Source: Kribbella solani
Lineage (GTDB): Bacteria > Actinomycetota > Actinomycetes > Propionibacteriales > Kribbellaceae
Reading direction: 5' to 3'
Assembly (NCBI RefSeq): GCF_014205295.1
Contig: NZ_JACHNF010000001.1
Span: 2,170,001 to 2,234,000, forward strand
Length of the DNA stretch: 64,000 bases
Shown: positions 34,752 to 43,730 of the stretch, piece after piece
Layout: each line of letters begins with the position of its first letter
Position numbering within the stretch: the stretch's first letter is position 1
Made by a program: the position numbers and the translations under genes
Notes under the pieces: model-generated
Databases searched by the model: none
Told to the model about the DNA's origin: nothing
The model's input: only the letters and a program-made list of their open reading frames with translations

Positions 34752-36103
34752 GCCGGTCCCCGCTTCCCCACACCGGCCGACCCCGACTCACCCGCACCAG
34801 CCGACCCCGGCTCCCCCGAACCCGCCACGCCCGACCCCGATTCCCCCGCCCTAGCCGACCCTGGCTCCCCCGAGCCCGCCGCGTCAGCGGCCGGTTCGGT
34901 TGCCTCGCGGGCGACGTCGACGACGTTGCCGATGACAACGATTGCCGGGGCGCCGACGCCTGCCTCGGTCATCGCCTCGGCGATCCCGGCGAGGTCCGAC
35001 GTCACCATCCGCTGGCCGGGAAGGGTACCGTCGGCAATTGCCGCGGCGGGTGTGTCCGCCGGCCTTCCGGCCTCGATCAAGCGGGCCGCGATCGCCGGCA
35101 GGTTCTGCACCGCCATCAGCAACACCAGCGTCCCGTGCAACTGCGCCAGCGCGTCCCAGTTGATCAGCGAATCCGGATGCGACGGCGGAATATGCCCCGA
35201 CACCACCGTGAACTCATGCGTCACCCCGCGATGCGTGACCGGAATCCCCGACACCGCCGGCACCGAGATCGAGCTGGTGATCCCCGGCACCACGGTCCAC
35301 GGCACACCCGCCGCCGCGCACGCCAGCGCCTCCTCGAACCCGCGCCCGAACACGTACGGGTCCCCGCCCTTCAACCGGACGACGACCTTCCCCTCGCGAC
35401 CGCGCTCGACCAGGATCCGGTTGATTTCCTCCTGCTGCGCCGCCCGCCCGCGCGGCAACTTCGCCGCGTCGTACAGCTCGACGTCCGGATGCAGCTCGTC
35501 CAGCAACTGCTGCGGCGCCAGCCGGTCCGCCACCACCACATCCGCTTCGGCCAACAGCCTCCGCCCGCGCACCGTGATCAGATCCGGATCACCAGGCCCG
35601 CCACCGACCAAGTACACGCCCGGTCGCCGGTCCACGTCCCGCGCCGCGAGCTCACCGATCCGCAGCCCTTCAAGAATCGCGTCGCGTACGGCCGCCGACC
35701 GCCGGTGGTCACCACCGCCGAGTACGCCGATCGTGACGTTGTCGTGCTGACCCGAAGCCGGCGTCCACGCGGTCGCACGGGACCGATCGTCGGACCGTAC
35801 GCAGAAGATCCGCCGTTCTTCGGCCTCCGCCGAGACCTGGTCGTTCACGTCAGCGTCGTCGGTCGCGACCACCACGTACCAGGCCCCGTCGAGATCACCG
35901 GTCTGGTACCCGCGCTCGATCCACGTCAGCGAAGAGGTGCCGAGCAGGCCCTCGATCGTCGGCGTGATCGACGGCGAGATCAGGTCGATCCGGGCGCCCG
36001 CCTCCAGCAATCGCGGCAGCCGCCGCTGCGCGACCCCGCCGCCGCCGACGACGACCACGCGCCGCCCGTCGAGTACGAGGCCGGACAGGTACTGGTGCGT
36101 CAC
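34748..36103 (-). CDS. cysG: CysG-type siroheme synthase / uroporphyrinogen-III C-methyltransferase fusion
   Basis: About 451 residues from the GTG at 36103, which is preferred over GTG 36160 because it overlaps the cobT stop (GTGA) and removes a 19-residue Arg/Gly-rich leader. The N-terminal precorrin-2 dehydrogenase domain starts with a Rossmann loop, RRVVVVGGGGVAQRRL. The C-terminal SUMT domain begins at PGVYLVGGGPGDPDL and carries RLKGGDPYVFGRG, PGITSSISVPAVSGIP and THRGVTHEFTVVSGH. It makes precorrin-2 and siroheme precursors for B12 and sulfite/nitrite reductase cofactors. The last 45 residues are a Ser/Gly/Ala/Glu low-complexity repeat that overlaps the next gene by 4 nt. Confidence 0.93.
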   Translation of the reverse strand: MTHQYLSGLVLDGRRVVVVGGGGVAQRRLPRLLEAGARIDLISPSITPTIEGLLGTSSLTWIERGYQTGDLDGAWYVVVATDDADVNDQVSAEAEERRIFCVRSDDRSRATAWTPASGQHDNVTIGVLGGGDHRRSAAVRDAILEGLRIGELAARDVDRRPGVYLVGGGPGDPDLITVRGRRLLAEADVVVADRLAPQQLLDELHPDVELYDAAKLPRGRAAQQEEINRILVERGREGKVVVRLKGGDPYVFGRGFEEALACAAAGVPWTVVPGITSSISVPAVSGIPVTHRGVTHEFTVVSGHIPPSHPDSLINWDALAQLHGTLVLLMAVQNLPAIAARLIEAGRPADTPAAAIADGTLPGQRMVTSDLAGIAEAMTEAGVGAPAIVVIGNVVDVAREATEPAADAAGSGEPGSARAGESGSGVAGSGEPGSAGAGESGSAGVGKRGPA

Positions 36104-37170
36104 GAACTGATCCCCGCGTCCTCGAAGGTGGCCATCTCCGCGAGTGCACGTACCGCGCACGACAGGATCGGGTACGCGAGCACCGCGCCCGTACCCTCGC
36201 CGAGCCGCAGGTCGAGATCCACCAGCGGCTGCAGGCCGAGCGTCTTCAGCGCGACCGCGTGACCCGGCTCGGCCGAGCGGTGTCCGGCGACGCAGTAGTC
36301 GACCGCGGCCGGGTGCAGCGCCTGCGCGACGAGCGCGGCCGCGCCGGCGATCACGCCGTCGAGGATCACCGGGACCTGGTTGGCGGCGGCGCCGAGGATG
36401 TACCCGGCAAGCGCGGCGTGTTCGAGGCCGCCGTACGCCTGCAGGGCCTTGAGTGGTTCGGTCGGCGGCACGGCGTGGCGTACGAGAGCGGCTTCGACGA
36501 TCGCGGTCTTGTGGGCCAGCGTGGCGTCGTCGATGCCGGTGCCGCGGCCGGTCACCACAGCGGCGGTGGCGCCGGTGAACGTGGCGATCAGGGCGGCCGA
36601 GGCGGTCGTGTTCGCGATGCCCATGTCGCCGGTGAGCAGGCAGCGGTACCCGTCGCGGACCAGGCTCTCGGCCAGCTCGAACCCGACCGCGACGGCGGCG
36701 CGGACCTCGTCCTCGGTCAGGGCCTCGGTCTGGGACAGGTCGCGGGTGCCGGGGCGTACGTTGGCGTGCACGATGTCGAGTTGGTCGACCGGGGTCGCGA
36801 CGCCGACGTCCACCACGCGTACGTCGACGCCGTTGTTCTTCGCGAACGCGTTCACGGCGGCGCCACCGGCGGCGAAGTTCGCCAGCATCGCGGCGGTCAC
36901 TTCCTGCGGCCAGGGCGAGACGTTCTGGGCGTGGACGCCGTGGTCGGCCGCGAAAACGGTCACCACCGCCGGGGCGGGTACGGCGGGCGGGCAGGTGCCG
37001 GTCATCCCGGCCACCCGGACGGACAGTTCTTCGAGTACGCCGAGCGAACCGGCCGGTTTGGTGAGCGCGGCCTGCCGCTCCTCGGCGGCCCGCATCGCCG
37101 CCGGATCCGCGGGGCGGATCCGCTCCAGGTACTCCTCCACCAGGTCCTCCACTCGCCTACGCCGGCTCAT
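36100..37170 (-). CDS. cobT: nicotinate-nucleotide-dimethylbenzimidazole phosphoribosyltransferase
   Basis: The 356-residue enzyme makes alpha-ribazole phosphate, the lower ligand precursor of cobalamin. Marks are [18 protein letters not shown] near 28-45, [21 protein letters not shown] near 72-92, [16 protein letters not shown] near 178-193, and the end motif [19 protein letters not shown] near 318-336. ATG 37170 is chosen for its GGGTGAG site and standard N-terminus; GTG 37278 in the same frame would add a disordered leader. cobT and cysG overlap and form a small B12/siroheme operon. No B12 riboswitch is seen in the leader. Confidence 0.95.
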   Translation of the reverse strand: MSRRRRVEDLVEEYLERIRPADPAAMRAAEERQAALTKPAGSLGVLEELSVRVAGMTGTCPPAVPAPAVVTVFAADHGVHAQNVSPWPQEVTAAMLANFAAGGAAVNAFAKNNGVDVRVVDVGVATPVDQLDIVHANVRPGTRDLSQTEALTEDEVRAAVAVGFELAESLVRDGYRCLLTGDMGIANTTASAALIATFTGATAAVVTGRGTGIDDATLAHKTAIVEAALVRHAVPPTEPLKALQAYGGLEHAALAGYILGAAANQVPVILDGVIAGAAALVAQALHPAAVDYCVAGHRSAEPGHAVALKTLGLQPLVDLDLRLGEGTGAVLAYPILSCAVRALAEMATFEDAGISS

Positions 37171-37306
37171 CGCACTCACCCCGCGGTCTCTCGCGGTTCT
37201 CGGATCGATCTTCGCATCTCTTCCGCCCGGCCCCGGGACAGCCCAGCGGTCCGTGGACAGTAATGTCGGACTCACCACACGTCACTCGCCGTTGGAGGGC
37301 TCACAG

Positions 37307-37837
37307 ATGTCGCTCGATCGACCCGTCGCACCCGATCCGTACACGCTGCTCCCGAAGGCCGGTGCGTTCACGGTCACCAGCACCGATGTCACCGACGGGC
37401 AGCCGCTGGCGGACGCGCATGCCTTCGCGGGCGGGAACACGTCGCCGCAGCTCAGCTGGTCCGGGTTCCCGGCGGAGACGAAGGGTTTCGTGGTCACCTG
37501 CTTCGACCCGGATGCGCCGGTCGTGTCCGGGTTCTGGCACTGGGTGCTGGTCAACCTCCCGGCGACCGTCACGGAGCTACCGACAGGCGCCGGCGGCACG
37601 GATCGGCCCGACAACGGCGGTTTCCACGTCCGCAACGACTTCGGTACGAAGAACTACGGCGGCGCCGCGCCACCCGCGGGCGACCAGGTTCACCGGTACT
37701 ACTTCGTCGTCCACGCGATCGACGTCGAGGCACTGGACGTGGACGCGGACGCCACCCCCGCGGTCGTCTCCTTCAACCTCGCCTTCCACACCCTGGCCCG
37801 CGCGATCCTGACCCCCACCTACCAGGTCACCGAGTAG
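37307..37837 (+). CDS. YbhB/YbcL family Raf-kinase-inhibitor-like protein
   Basis: The 176-residue PEBP-fold protein has the phosphate/anion pocket motif [21 protein letters not shown] near 66-86 and [35 protein letters not shown] near 105-140. Bacterial members are small cytoplasmic or exported binding proteins of uncertain role. GTTGGAGGG precedes the ATG. An in-frame reading extends upstream over cobT and is not used. Its 3' end overlaps that of the convergent PH-domain gene by 11 bp. Confidence 0.92.
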   Translation: MSLDRPVAPDPYTLLPKAGAFTVTSTDVTDGQPLADAHAFAGGNTSPQLSWSGFPAETKGFVVTCFDPDAPVVSGFWHWVLVNLPATVTELPTGAGGTDRPDNGGFHVRNDFGTKNYGGAAPPAGDQVHRYYFVVHAIDVEALDVDADATPAVVSFNLAFHTLARAILTPTYQVTE

Positions 37838-38264
37838 CCCGAGGCCCCTGATACTCCTCAGCCCAGCGAGTGATCTGATACGCCGCACTGTCCACGGCCG
37901 GCGGACCACCGCTGAGCTCCGTCGACGACTGCTTGGGTGAGAAGTGCAGCCGATCGACAACGCCCGAGTACCGGTGGATCTCCAGGACGACGACACCGGG
38001 CGGCCTGTAGTCAAAGCGCGCCGACTTCACCGCCGCCCGCGGGATGCGCCTGGTGCCGACGACATCCCGGAAGATCAGCTCCTCGTCGGTCAACCGGAGC
38101 TCGACGCGCAGTATCGCGACGAGGAGGAACAGGGCGACGAGGATCGTCGGCCAGTACTCGGGCAGGATCGCGGTCGTCACGATCGCCGCCACCAGCGGAA
38201 CCACCGCCAAGGCTCGGGTCACTCGGCCGGCGCGCCAGTGGTGGGGGTCAGAGGGCGGCGACAT
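37827..38264 (-). CDS. PH-domain-like small membrane protein
   Basis: About 145 residues from ATG 38264. GTG 38222, which avoids overlap with the upstream gene, is also possible. Two hydrophobic segments near 17-52 ([20 protein letters not shown], then [11 protein letters not shown]) are followed by a bacterial-PH-like domain with [28 protein letters not shown]. The arrangement matches actinobacterial PH-domain proteins anchored in the membrane with a cytoplasmic face. The role is unknown. It overlaps the stop of the YchJ gene upstream and the PEBP gene downstream, showing very dense packing. Confidence 0.7.
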   Translation of the reverse strand: MSPPSDPHHWRAGRVTRALAVVPLVAAIVTTAILPEYWPTILVALFLLVAILRVELRLTDEELIFRDVVGTRRIPRAAVKSARFDYRPPGVVVLEIHRYSGVVDRLHFSPKQSSTELSGGPPAVDSAAYQITRWAEEYQGPRATR

Positions 38265-38613
38265 AGACCCATTCGCCGGCTTCGCGGGTGAAGGTGCTGT
38301 TTTCGTGCTGGATGCCGGTGGTGTAGTGGGCGTTGAACTCGACTGTGCCTTCGGTGTGGAAGGCGCTGCCGCCGGTTGTGCCGAGGATCTCCAGGCCGGT
38401 CCAGATCCGGTTCGGGAAGTCGATCCGCGCGGGGCGGGTCGTACGCGACCAGGTCTTCTGCAGGTATGCCGCGTCATGCCGTACGAAGGCGCTGTACCGC
38501 GACCGCATCAACTCCTCCGCGGTCGCCGCCGTCACCACACCCCGATGAAGCCGCCCACAGCACACGTCGTACGAGACACCACGCCCGCAGGGACAGGTTG
38601 GAAGAGCAGCCAT
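38248..38613 (-). CDS. YchJ family SEC-C/NTF2-like protein
   Basis: The 121-residue protein begins with a zinc-binding SEC-C-type motif CPCGRGVSYDVCCGRLH (residues 7-23), followed by the YchJ family core (MRSRYSAFVRHDAAYLQKTW near 37-56) and an NTF2-like beta-sheet. ATG 38613 is chosen because it gives the standard start just before the Cys motif. A longer in-frame reading of over 100 residues has no support. The function is not known in any organism; a role in translation or secretion has been suggested from the SEC-C motif. Confidence 0.9.
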   Translation of the reverse strand: MAALPTCPCGRGVSYDVCCGRLHRGVVTAATAEELMRSRYSAFVRHDAAYLQKTWSRTTRPARIDFPNRIWTGLEILGTTGGSAFHTEGTVEFNAHYTTGIQHENSTFTREAGEWVYVAAL

Positions 38614-38639
38614 GGCGTCGATTGTCCCTGATCCCGGAT

Positions 38640-39080
38640 TCAGAGGGTGGTGCCGGTGACCATGTACAGGCCGATTGCGATGGCTAGTACGGAGAGGGTG
38701 GCGCCGGTTATCGCGAGGGGTTTGGCGGGGCGGCGGCCGGTTAGGGCGATGACGGCGAGAGCTATGCCGGGGAGGGCGAAGGGGAACGGGGCGTACTGGC
38801 GGAAGCCGGTCATGTCCGCGGGGACGAAGGGCGCGACGAGAGCGGCGAAGCCGAGAAGGAGTGCGAGGGCGGCGAATATCCCGGAACCGACGCGCTCCTG
38901 GGCCGCCGGCACCACCGCCCACTGCAAACCAGCCTGCGGCTGCGCATAATCAGGCCAAAGATGCTGCGGCGCCCCGTACTCGGCCGCACTGTGCTGATGC
39001 GGCGGGTACCGCGGCGCGCCGGGCTGGGGTTTCGCGGGCCACGGGGCGGGGTGATTGGGATCGGGTTCTGGTTGCGTCAT
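38640..39080 (-). CDS. small membrane protein with Pro-rich N-terminus
   Basis: The 146-residue protein has a Pro/His/Gln-rich hydrophilic N-terminal 65 residues followed by three hydrophobic helices (about 69-88, 97-114, 122-143), the middle one near ALPGIALAVIALTG. This is the DUF4190-like layout common in actinobacteria, where a disordered cytoplasmic tail precedes a small membrane domain. The function is unknown. It has its own spacing of 26 bp to the YchJ gene on the same strand. Confidence 0.75.
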   Translation of the reverse strand: MTQPEPDPNHPAPWPAKPQPGAPRYPPHQHSAAEYGAPQHLWPDYAQPQAGLQWAVVPAAQERVGSGIFAALALLLGFAALVAPFVPADMTGFRQYAPFPFALPGIALAVIALTGRRPAKPLAITGATLSVLAIAIGLYMVTGTTL

Positions 39081-39203
39081 GCCTTCTCCACGCTTGAGTT
39101 CGCCAACTGCCCGTCACCACCCACGGACACCAACAACCACCCAGACGCGCCAACCCCAAGCCCGGTTCCCCCACACAACCCCAAGGGCGCTGGCGGGCGG
39201 GGG

Positions 39204-39572
39204 TCAGGCGGACGCCAGCGTGGGTGTCACGGCGGCGGTGTCGCGTTTGAGGGCGGCCAGGACGTCCAGTTCGCGGTTGATTTCGCGGCGCTTGTCTTCC
39301 AGGCGCTGGACCTGTTGCGCGAGGAGCACTTCCAGTTCGCCGGTACGCTCCTCGGCCGGCGCTTCCAGGCACGGGAGCAGTTCACCGATCGTCACGGTAC
39401 CCAGCCCGGCCGCCAGCAGGTGCTGGATCATCACGACGCGCTCGATCATCGTCGCGTCGAAGTCCCGCCACCCGCCCGGCGTACGTCCGGAGCGGATCAG
39501 GCCCTGTTCTTCGTAGTACCGCAACGACCTGGTACTGACACCGCTCGCCGCCGCGAGCTCACCGATGCGCAT
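39204..39572 (-). CDS. MerR family regulator (multidrug-efflux type)
   Basis: The 122-residue regulator has an N-terminal winged helix (IGELAAASGVSTRSLRYYEEQGLI, 3-26) followed by a coiled-coil dimerisation helix (about 75-110). The start ATG at 39572 gives MRIGELAAASGVS. A longer in-frame reading is not supported. It is divergent from two SMR efflux genes, 85 bp apart, and probably activates them when a cationic drug binds. There are no conserved metal-binding Cys residues, so a small-molecule rather than metal signal is likely. Confidence 0.9.
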   Translation of the reverse strand: MRIGELAAASGVSTRSLRYYEEQGLIRSGRTPGGWRDFDATMIERVVMIQHLLAAGLGTVTIGELLPCLEAPAEERTGELEVLLAQQVQRLEDKRREINRELDVLAALKRDTAAVTPTLASA

Positions 39573-39657
39573 GCTGCCTCCCAGCGCCAAGTCTTGCACC
39601 TGACACCAATGTGAAGTTGCACAGTCTGAGGGTCGGGCTTCCATCGAAAGGACCCTC

Positions 39658-39972
39658 ATGCACTGGCTCTACCTCGCCGTCGCCGTCGGCTTCGAGATCG
39701 CGGTCGCGATCTCGGCCGGCAAGGCGAACGGTTTCACCCACCGTGGCTGGACGATCACGACGCTCGTCACCGGCGCGCTCGGTACGTACGCGCTCAGCCG
39801 CGCCCTCCTGACCTTCCCGATCGGCACCGGGTACGCCCTGTGGACCTCGCTGGCCGGCGTGGGCATCACGCTCCTCGGCGCCCTCGTCTTCCACCAGCAG
39901 CTCAGCTGGCGCAAGGCCGTGGGCATCGCCCTGGTCATCACCGGCGTCGTCGGCCTCCAACTCTCCAGCTGA
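39658..39972 (+). CDS. small multidrug resistance (SMR) subunit 1
   Basis: The 104-residue protein has four transmembrane helices and the SMR family layout. The conserved acidic residue Glu13 sits in VGFEIAVAISAG of helix 1, where it binds protons and drugs. Helices 2-4 include TLVTGALGTYALSRALLTFPIGTGYALWT. The ATG follows a GAAAGGA site. It lies 20 bp before a second SMR gene, so the two likely form a heterodimer of the EbrAB/YkkCD type. Confidence 0.93.
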   Translation: MHWLYLAVAVGFEIAVAISAGKANGFTHRGWTITTLVTGALGTYALSRALLTFPIGTGYALWTSLAGVGITLLGALVFHQQLSWRKAVGIALVITGVVGLQLSS

Positions 39973-39992
39973 CCCACCCGAAGGACCCACCC

Positions 39993-40448
39993 ATGAACAC
40001 AAAACCCTCCCCCACCACCCCCGACCACCCAACCAACCAATCCGCCACCCACCCCGCCACGACACCCACCGACCCCGCCGGCGCCACACCCACCAGCCCC
40101 CGCGCCAGCCGTTCTCAGGGCTGGCCGATGCTCCTGCTGGCCGGTGGGTTCGAGATCGGGTACGCGCTCTCCGTCGGCGGCAGCCACGCGTTCACCGTCT
40201 GGCAATGGTCGATCACGGCTGCCGTGTTCTTCCTGCTCACCCTCTGGGCCCTGAGTCTCGCCCTCCGGACCATCGACGTCGGCCTCGGGTACGCGGTTTG
40301 GGCGGGCACCGGCGCCGCCGGCACCGCCCTGCTCGGCCCCGTCTTCTTCCCGGAGTCCCTCACCCTGCCCAAGGCCCTGTGGCTGACCGTCATCATCACC
40401 GGCGTCGTCACCCTGAAGCTCGCCGACCGCCCGAAGGTCAGTCCTTGA
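39993..40448 (+). CDS. small multidrug resistance (SMR) subunit 2 with long N-terminal tail
   Basis: The 151-residue SMR protein has four helices after residue 45, with the conserved Glu in LAGGFEIGYALS near 49-60. The first 45 residues are a Thr/Pro/Ser/His-rich hydrophilic extension not found in ordinary SMR subunits. AAGGA upstream of ATG 39993 supports this start, but ATG at 40128 inside the frame would give a normal-length protein. It pairs with the preceding SMR gene. Its 3' end overlaps the convergent sugar ABC permease by 11 bp. Confidence 0.85.
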   Translation: MNTKPSPTTPDHPTNQSATHPATTPTDPAGATPTSPRASRSQGWPMLLLAGGFEIGYALSVGGSHAFTVWQWSITAAVFFLLTLWALSLALRTIDVGLGYAVWAGTGAAGTALLGPVFFPESLTLPKALWLTVIITGVVTLKLADRPKVSP

Positions 40449-41337
40449 TACCCGATTGGGTGACGCCCTGGATCAGATAGCGCTGGAGGAAGGCGAAGAT
40501 CAGCACCAGCGGCAGGATCGAGACCGCGACCGCCATGAAGAGCTCGTGGATATTGATGGTCTGCGCCGTGATGAAGGTGGACATCGCCACCTGGATGGTC
40601 CAGGACGACGAGTCCTGCCCGATCACCAGCGGCCAGAGGAACGAGTTCCAGTTGCCGATGAAGGTGATCGCGGCCAGCGCGGCGAAGAACGGCAGCGAGT
40701 TGGGTACGACGATCCGCCAGAACACGCCGAAGTACCCGGCGCCGTCCACCCGCGCCGCCTCCTCCAGCTCCTTGGGGAACCCGAGGAAGTACTGCCGGAA
40801 CAGGAACGCCGCGAACCCGCTGAACAGGGTCGGGATGATCAGCCCGCGCAGCGACGAAACCCAGCCGAGCGACGACACCACGATGAACGAAGGGATGAAC
40901 GTGACCGCGCCGGGAATCATCAGCGTGGCGACGATCGCGTAGAAGATCTTGTCCGCGTGCTTGTACGGGATGCGCGCCAGCCCGTACCCGGCCATCGATG
41001 CCAGCAGCAACTGTCCGGCCGTACCGAGAATGCCGACGACGGCGGAGTTGTACAGCGCCCGCGCCATCGGTACCTGGGTGTCGCTGAACAGCTCCTTGAT
41101 GTTCCCCCATTGCAGGTGCGACGGGAACAGCGTCCACGACGGCGCGGTGATGTCGCCTTCGGTGGACAGCGCGTTGCGCAGGATCAGGTAGAACGGCAGC
41201 AGGAACAGCACCACCGCGACGAACAGCGCGATCCAGCGCAGCACCATCCCGACCCGGCCGAGCGGGCTGCGGCTGAACCCGATCGGCTGCGGGGTTCCGC
41301 TGGTACGTTCGCGGTTCCGTCCGGCTTTGACCGCCAT
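40438..41337 (-). CDS. carbohydrate ABC transporter permease (MalG type)
   Basis: This 299-residue inner-membrane permease has about six helices. The EAA loop is seen at ELEEAARVDGAGYFGVFWRIVVP near 190-212, the segment that contacts the ATPase. The start ATG at 41337 shares one base with the stop of the other permease, so they are translationally coupled. It forms a sugar or oligosaccharide importer with the second permease and the lipoprotein. No ATPase gene is adjacent, so a shared MsiK-like ATPase elsewhere is likely, as is common in actinobacteria. Confidence 0.94.
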   Translation of the reverse strand: MAVKAGRNRERTSGTPQPIGFSRSPLGRVGMVLRWIALFVAVVLFLLPFYLILRNALSTEGDITAPSWTLFPSHLQWGNIKELFSDTQVPMARALYNSAVVGILGTAGQLLLASMAGYGLARIPYKHADKIFYAIVATLMIPGAVTFIPSFIVVSSLGWVSSLRGLIIPTLFSGFAAFLFRQYFLGFPKELEEAARVDGAGYFGVFWRIVVPNSLPFFAALAAITFIGNWNSFLWPLVIGQDSSSWTIQVAMSTFITAQTINIHELFMAVAVSILPLVLIFAFLQRYLIQGVTQSGIKD

Positions 41338-42296
41338 CAGTCGCCCGCCTTTCCGAAGCCGAACAACCGGCTCTGCAGCAGTGTCACGATCATGATGATG
41401 GCTGCCAGGATCAGCGCGCCGGCCGAGCCGTGGCCGAGGTCCTGGATCTGGCCGAGCGAGATCCCGTACAGGTAGACCAGCGGCGGCCGCGCGTAGTTGA
41501 CGTTGCCGATCAGGTTGTAGAACTCGTCGAACGCCTGGTACGCCGCGATCAGGTTGAGGATCAGTACGGCCACCGAGGTCGCCCGAAGTTGCGGCAACGT
41601 GATGTACCGGAACACCTGCCAACCGGGCTTCGCCCCGTCCACGTACGCGGCCTCGTACAGCGTCGGCGAGATCCGCTGCAGGCCCGCGATGAACAGGATC
41701 ATGTAGAACCCGAGCTGCAGCCACAACCGGACGGTGATCAGCGGAATCCAGTACCAGGGTGGGCTGACCGTCGACAGCCAGGCGATGTTGTCGACGCCGA
41801 ACCAGCCGAGCACCGTGTTCGCGAGACCGAACCGGACGCCGTTGAAGATCGACAGTTTCCAGATCAGCGACGCGACCACGTACGAGCACGCGGTCGGCAG
41901 GAAGAACACCGACCGGAAGAAGGCCCGCGCGATCTTGACCTGGTTCACCAGCAACGCCAGCAGCAGCGAGAGCGCGAACGTCAGCGGCACGATGAACACC
42001 GCGAAGATCGTGAACGTGCCCAGGCTGGAGAGAAAGTTGCGGTCGGTGAGCATGTCGACGTAGTTCTGCAGCCCGACGAACTTCGACGGCGTGACCGTGT
42101 TGTACGCCTCGAAGAAGCTGAGGATCAGGCTCCAGATGATCGGCAGGTAGGAGAAGACCAGCAGGCCGATCACGAACGGGCCGACGAACACCCAGAACCA
42201 CAACGCGTTCCCGGCGATGCCCTGCTTCCGCCGCCGCGAACCGCGCCGCGTACCGGTCCCGGCGGGTTCGGTACGGGTCTTGGCCGGTGCGCTCAT
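41337..42296 (-). CDS. carbohydrate ABC transporter permease (MalF type)
   Basis: This 319-residue permease has an Arg/Lys-rich cytoplasmic N-terminus (RRGSRRRKQ) and about six helices starting near 29. The EAA-loop motif is TLYEAAYVDGAKPGWQVFRYITLPQL near 212-237. The start ATG overlaps the stop of the binding protein by 4 nt. A longer in-frame reading upstream is not supported. It forms the transmembrane channel together with the MalG-type subunit encoded downstream. Confidence 0.94.
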   Translation of the reverse strand: MSAPAKTRTEPAGTGTRRGSRRRKQGIAGNALWFWVFVGPFVIGLLVFSYLPIIWSLILSFFEAYNTVTPSKFVGLQNYVDMLTDRNFLSSLGTFTIFAVFIVPLTFALSLLLALLVNQVKIARAFFRSVFFLPTACSYVVASLIWKLSIFNGVRFGLANTVLGWFGVDNIAWLSTVSPPWYWIPLITVRLWLQLGFYMILFIAGLQRISPTLYEAAYVDGAKPGWQVFRYITLPQLRATSVAVLILNLIAAYQAFDEFYNLIGNVNYARPPLVYLYGISLGQIQDLGHGSAGALILAAIIMIVTLLQSRLFGFGKAGD

Positions 42297-43576
42297 CCGA
42301 ACAACCGGGAGAGCTCGGCGTTGACGGTCTTCTCGGCGTTGGCGATCTCGGCGGCGGGGTCGGCTCCCTTCTTGACGATGTTCGTCAGCATGTCGTTGTA
42401 CGCGGTGTTCATCTTCGGCGTCCAGGCTGGGTCGTCGGTGTGCCCGTAGTCGGCGGTCAGCTTGACCGTATCGGCCGCGACCCCGCTCTGCAGCTTCGAC
42501 GCCTTGGCCGCGAGGCTCTTCCGCGGCGGGATGTGGAAGCCGTAGTTCAGCGCCCAGTCCTCCTGGAAGTCCTGCTTGTCGAGCCACAGCCACTTGACGA
42601 ACTTCTTCGCCGCGTCGATGTTCGGGCTCTTGGCCGAAACGAACTGGGTCCAGCCGCCGGAGTACACGGCCGGTTTGCCTTGCGCGTCAAGCTTCGGGAA
42701 CGGGATCACCCCCAGATCATCGCCCAAAGCCTTCTGCATTCCCGGCACCGCCCACATACCGATCCACTGCATCGCGACCAGACCCTGGTTCAGCGCGCTC
42801 GGATCGGTCCAGTCGGTCGGCGAGCCGAGCAGGATGCTCTTGTCCGCGTACAGCTGGTGCAGCTTGCCGAAGGCCTGGGCCGCGCGCGGCGTACCGAAGC
42901 CCGGCTTGTGGTCCGCGGTCAGCCGGTCCCCGCCGGACGACCACAGCGCCGGCCCACCCATCGCCAGGCCGGCGTCGTTGCCGACGAAGATGCCCTTCAC
43001 CTTGTTGGTGGTGAGTTCCTTGGCCGCGGCGATCAGGTCGTCGAGCGTCTCCGGCGGCTTGATGCCGGCCTTGTCCAGCAGCGACTTGCGGTAGTAGATC
43101 ACTTGCGGGTCGACGATCATCCGGATGCCGTAGATCTTGCCGTCGACGGTATTGGTGGCCAGGTCGCCCGGCTGGAAGTCGTCCTTGACGTCGGCCATGA
43201 TGTCGTCCAGCGCGACCACCTGGTTGCTCTTCACCATGCCGATGTTCAGCTGGCTCTCGAAGACGTCCGGGCCCTTGCTGGAGAGCAGTCCGGAGGAGAG
43301 CTTGGCGCCGTAGTCGCCGGGCGTCCACTGCACGGTGACATTCGCATCGGTGTACGCCTTGGCGTACTTGAGCGCCGCCTGCTGCGTACCGGTCTCACCG
43401 TACTGGTGGTACCACTGCGACAGGTTCACCTTGTCGCCGCCGCTGCCACCACCGGACGAGGGGCGGCCGGTGTTGCCGCCACAGGCCGCGGTGAACGCGG
43501 CCAGCGCGGCCAGGCCGCCGGTCCGCTTCAGCAGGTCGCGCCGGGTGAGTCCGGCGTTCGGAACATGAGCAGGCAT
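42293..43576 (-). CDS. extracellular sugar-binding lipoprotein (Tat-type)
   Basis: The 427-residue solute-binding protein of family 1 captures a sugar outside the cell and hands it to the permeases. The N-terminus has a twin-arginine motif (LTRRDLLKRTGG, about 10-21) followed by a hydrophobic stretch and lipobox FTAAC, with the lipidated Cys near 33. That suggests export folded via Tat and then lipid anchoring. It is first in its operon, with GGGAAGGTGG before the ATG. The ligand cannot be read. No LacI-type regulator is seen nearby. Confidence 0.93.
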   Translation of the reverse strand: MPAHVPNAGLTRRDLLKRTGGLAALAAFTAACGGNTGRPSSGGGSGGDKVNLSQWYHQYGETGTQQAALKYAKAYTDANVTVQWTPGDYGAKLSSGLLSSKGPDVFESQLNIGMVKSNQVVALDDIMADVKDDFQPGDLATNTVDGKIYGIRMIVDPQVIYYRKSLLDKAGIKPPETLDDLIAAAKELTTNKVKGIFVGNDAGLAMGGPALWSSGGDRLTADHKPGFGTPRAAQAFGKLHQLYADKSILLGSPTDWTDPSALNQGLVAMQWIGMWAVPGMQKALGDDLGVIPFPKLDAQGKPAVYSGGWTQFVSAKSPNIDAAKKFVKWLWLDKQDFQEDWALNYGFHIPPRKSLAAKASKLQSGVAADTVKLTADYGHTDDPAWTPKMNTAYNDMLTNIVKKGADPAAEIANAEKTVNAELSRLFG

Positions 43577-43651
43577 GAGTTTCCACCTTCCCGGGGGCAC
43601 ACGGGGTAGGGCAGGTCAATCGTTGTAGAAGTGCCAGCACCATGGCGCAAA

Positions 43652-43680
43652 AGCGCGCCCGGCGCAAGACCGGGCGCGCT
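43652..43680 (-). terminator. strong intrinsic terminator after fadB-like gene
   Basis: AGCGCGCCCGG (43652-43662) and CCGGGCGCGCT (43670-43680) make a perfect 11-bp stem with a 7-base loop. Read on the minus strand, the stem is followed by TTTT at 43652-43649, the classic Rho-independent layout. It lies about 50 bp beyond the stop of the fadB-like gene and separates it from the sugar transporter operon. Confidence 0.85.
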
Positions 43681-43730
43681 GTTCTTTGTTCGAATGTGTG
43701 GAATTTGCTTGAGTTGGTATCGGCTCGTGA

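Noticed and set aside
36103..36160. Longer CysG start at GTG 36160
   Set aside because: It adds a 19-residue Arg/Gly leader inside cobT. The GTG overlapping the cobT stop fits the operon pattern better.
37171..37306. Cobalamin riboswitch in front of cobT
   Set aside because: No B12-box-like sequence or complex fold is visible in the 136-bp leader, only short GC-rich hairpins.
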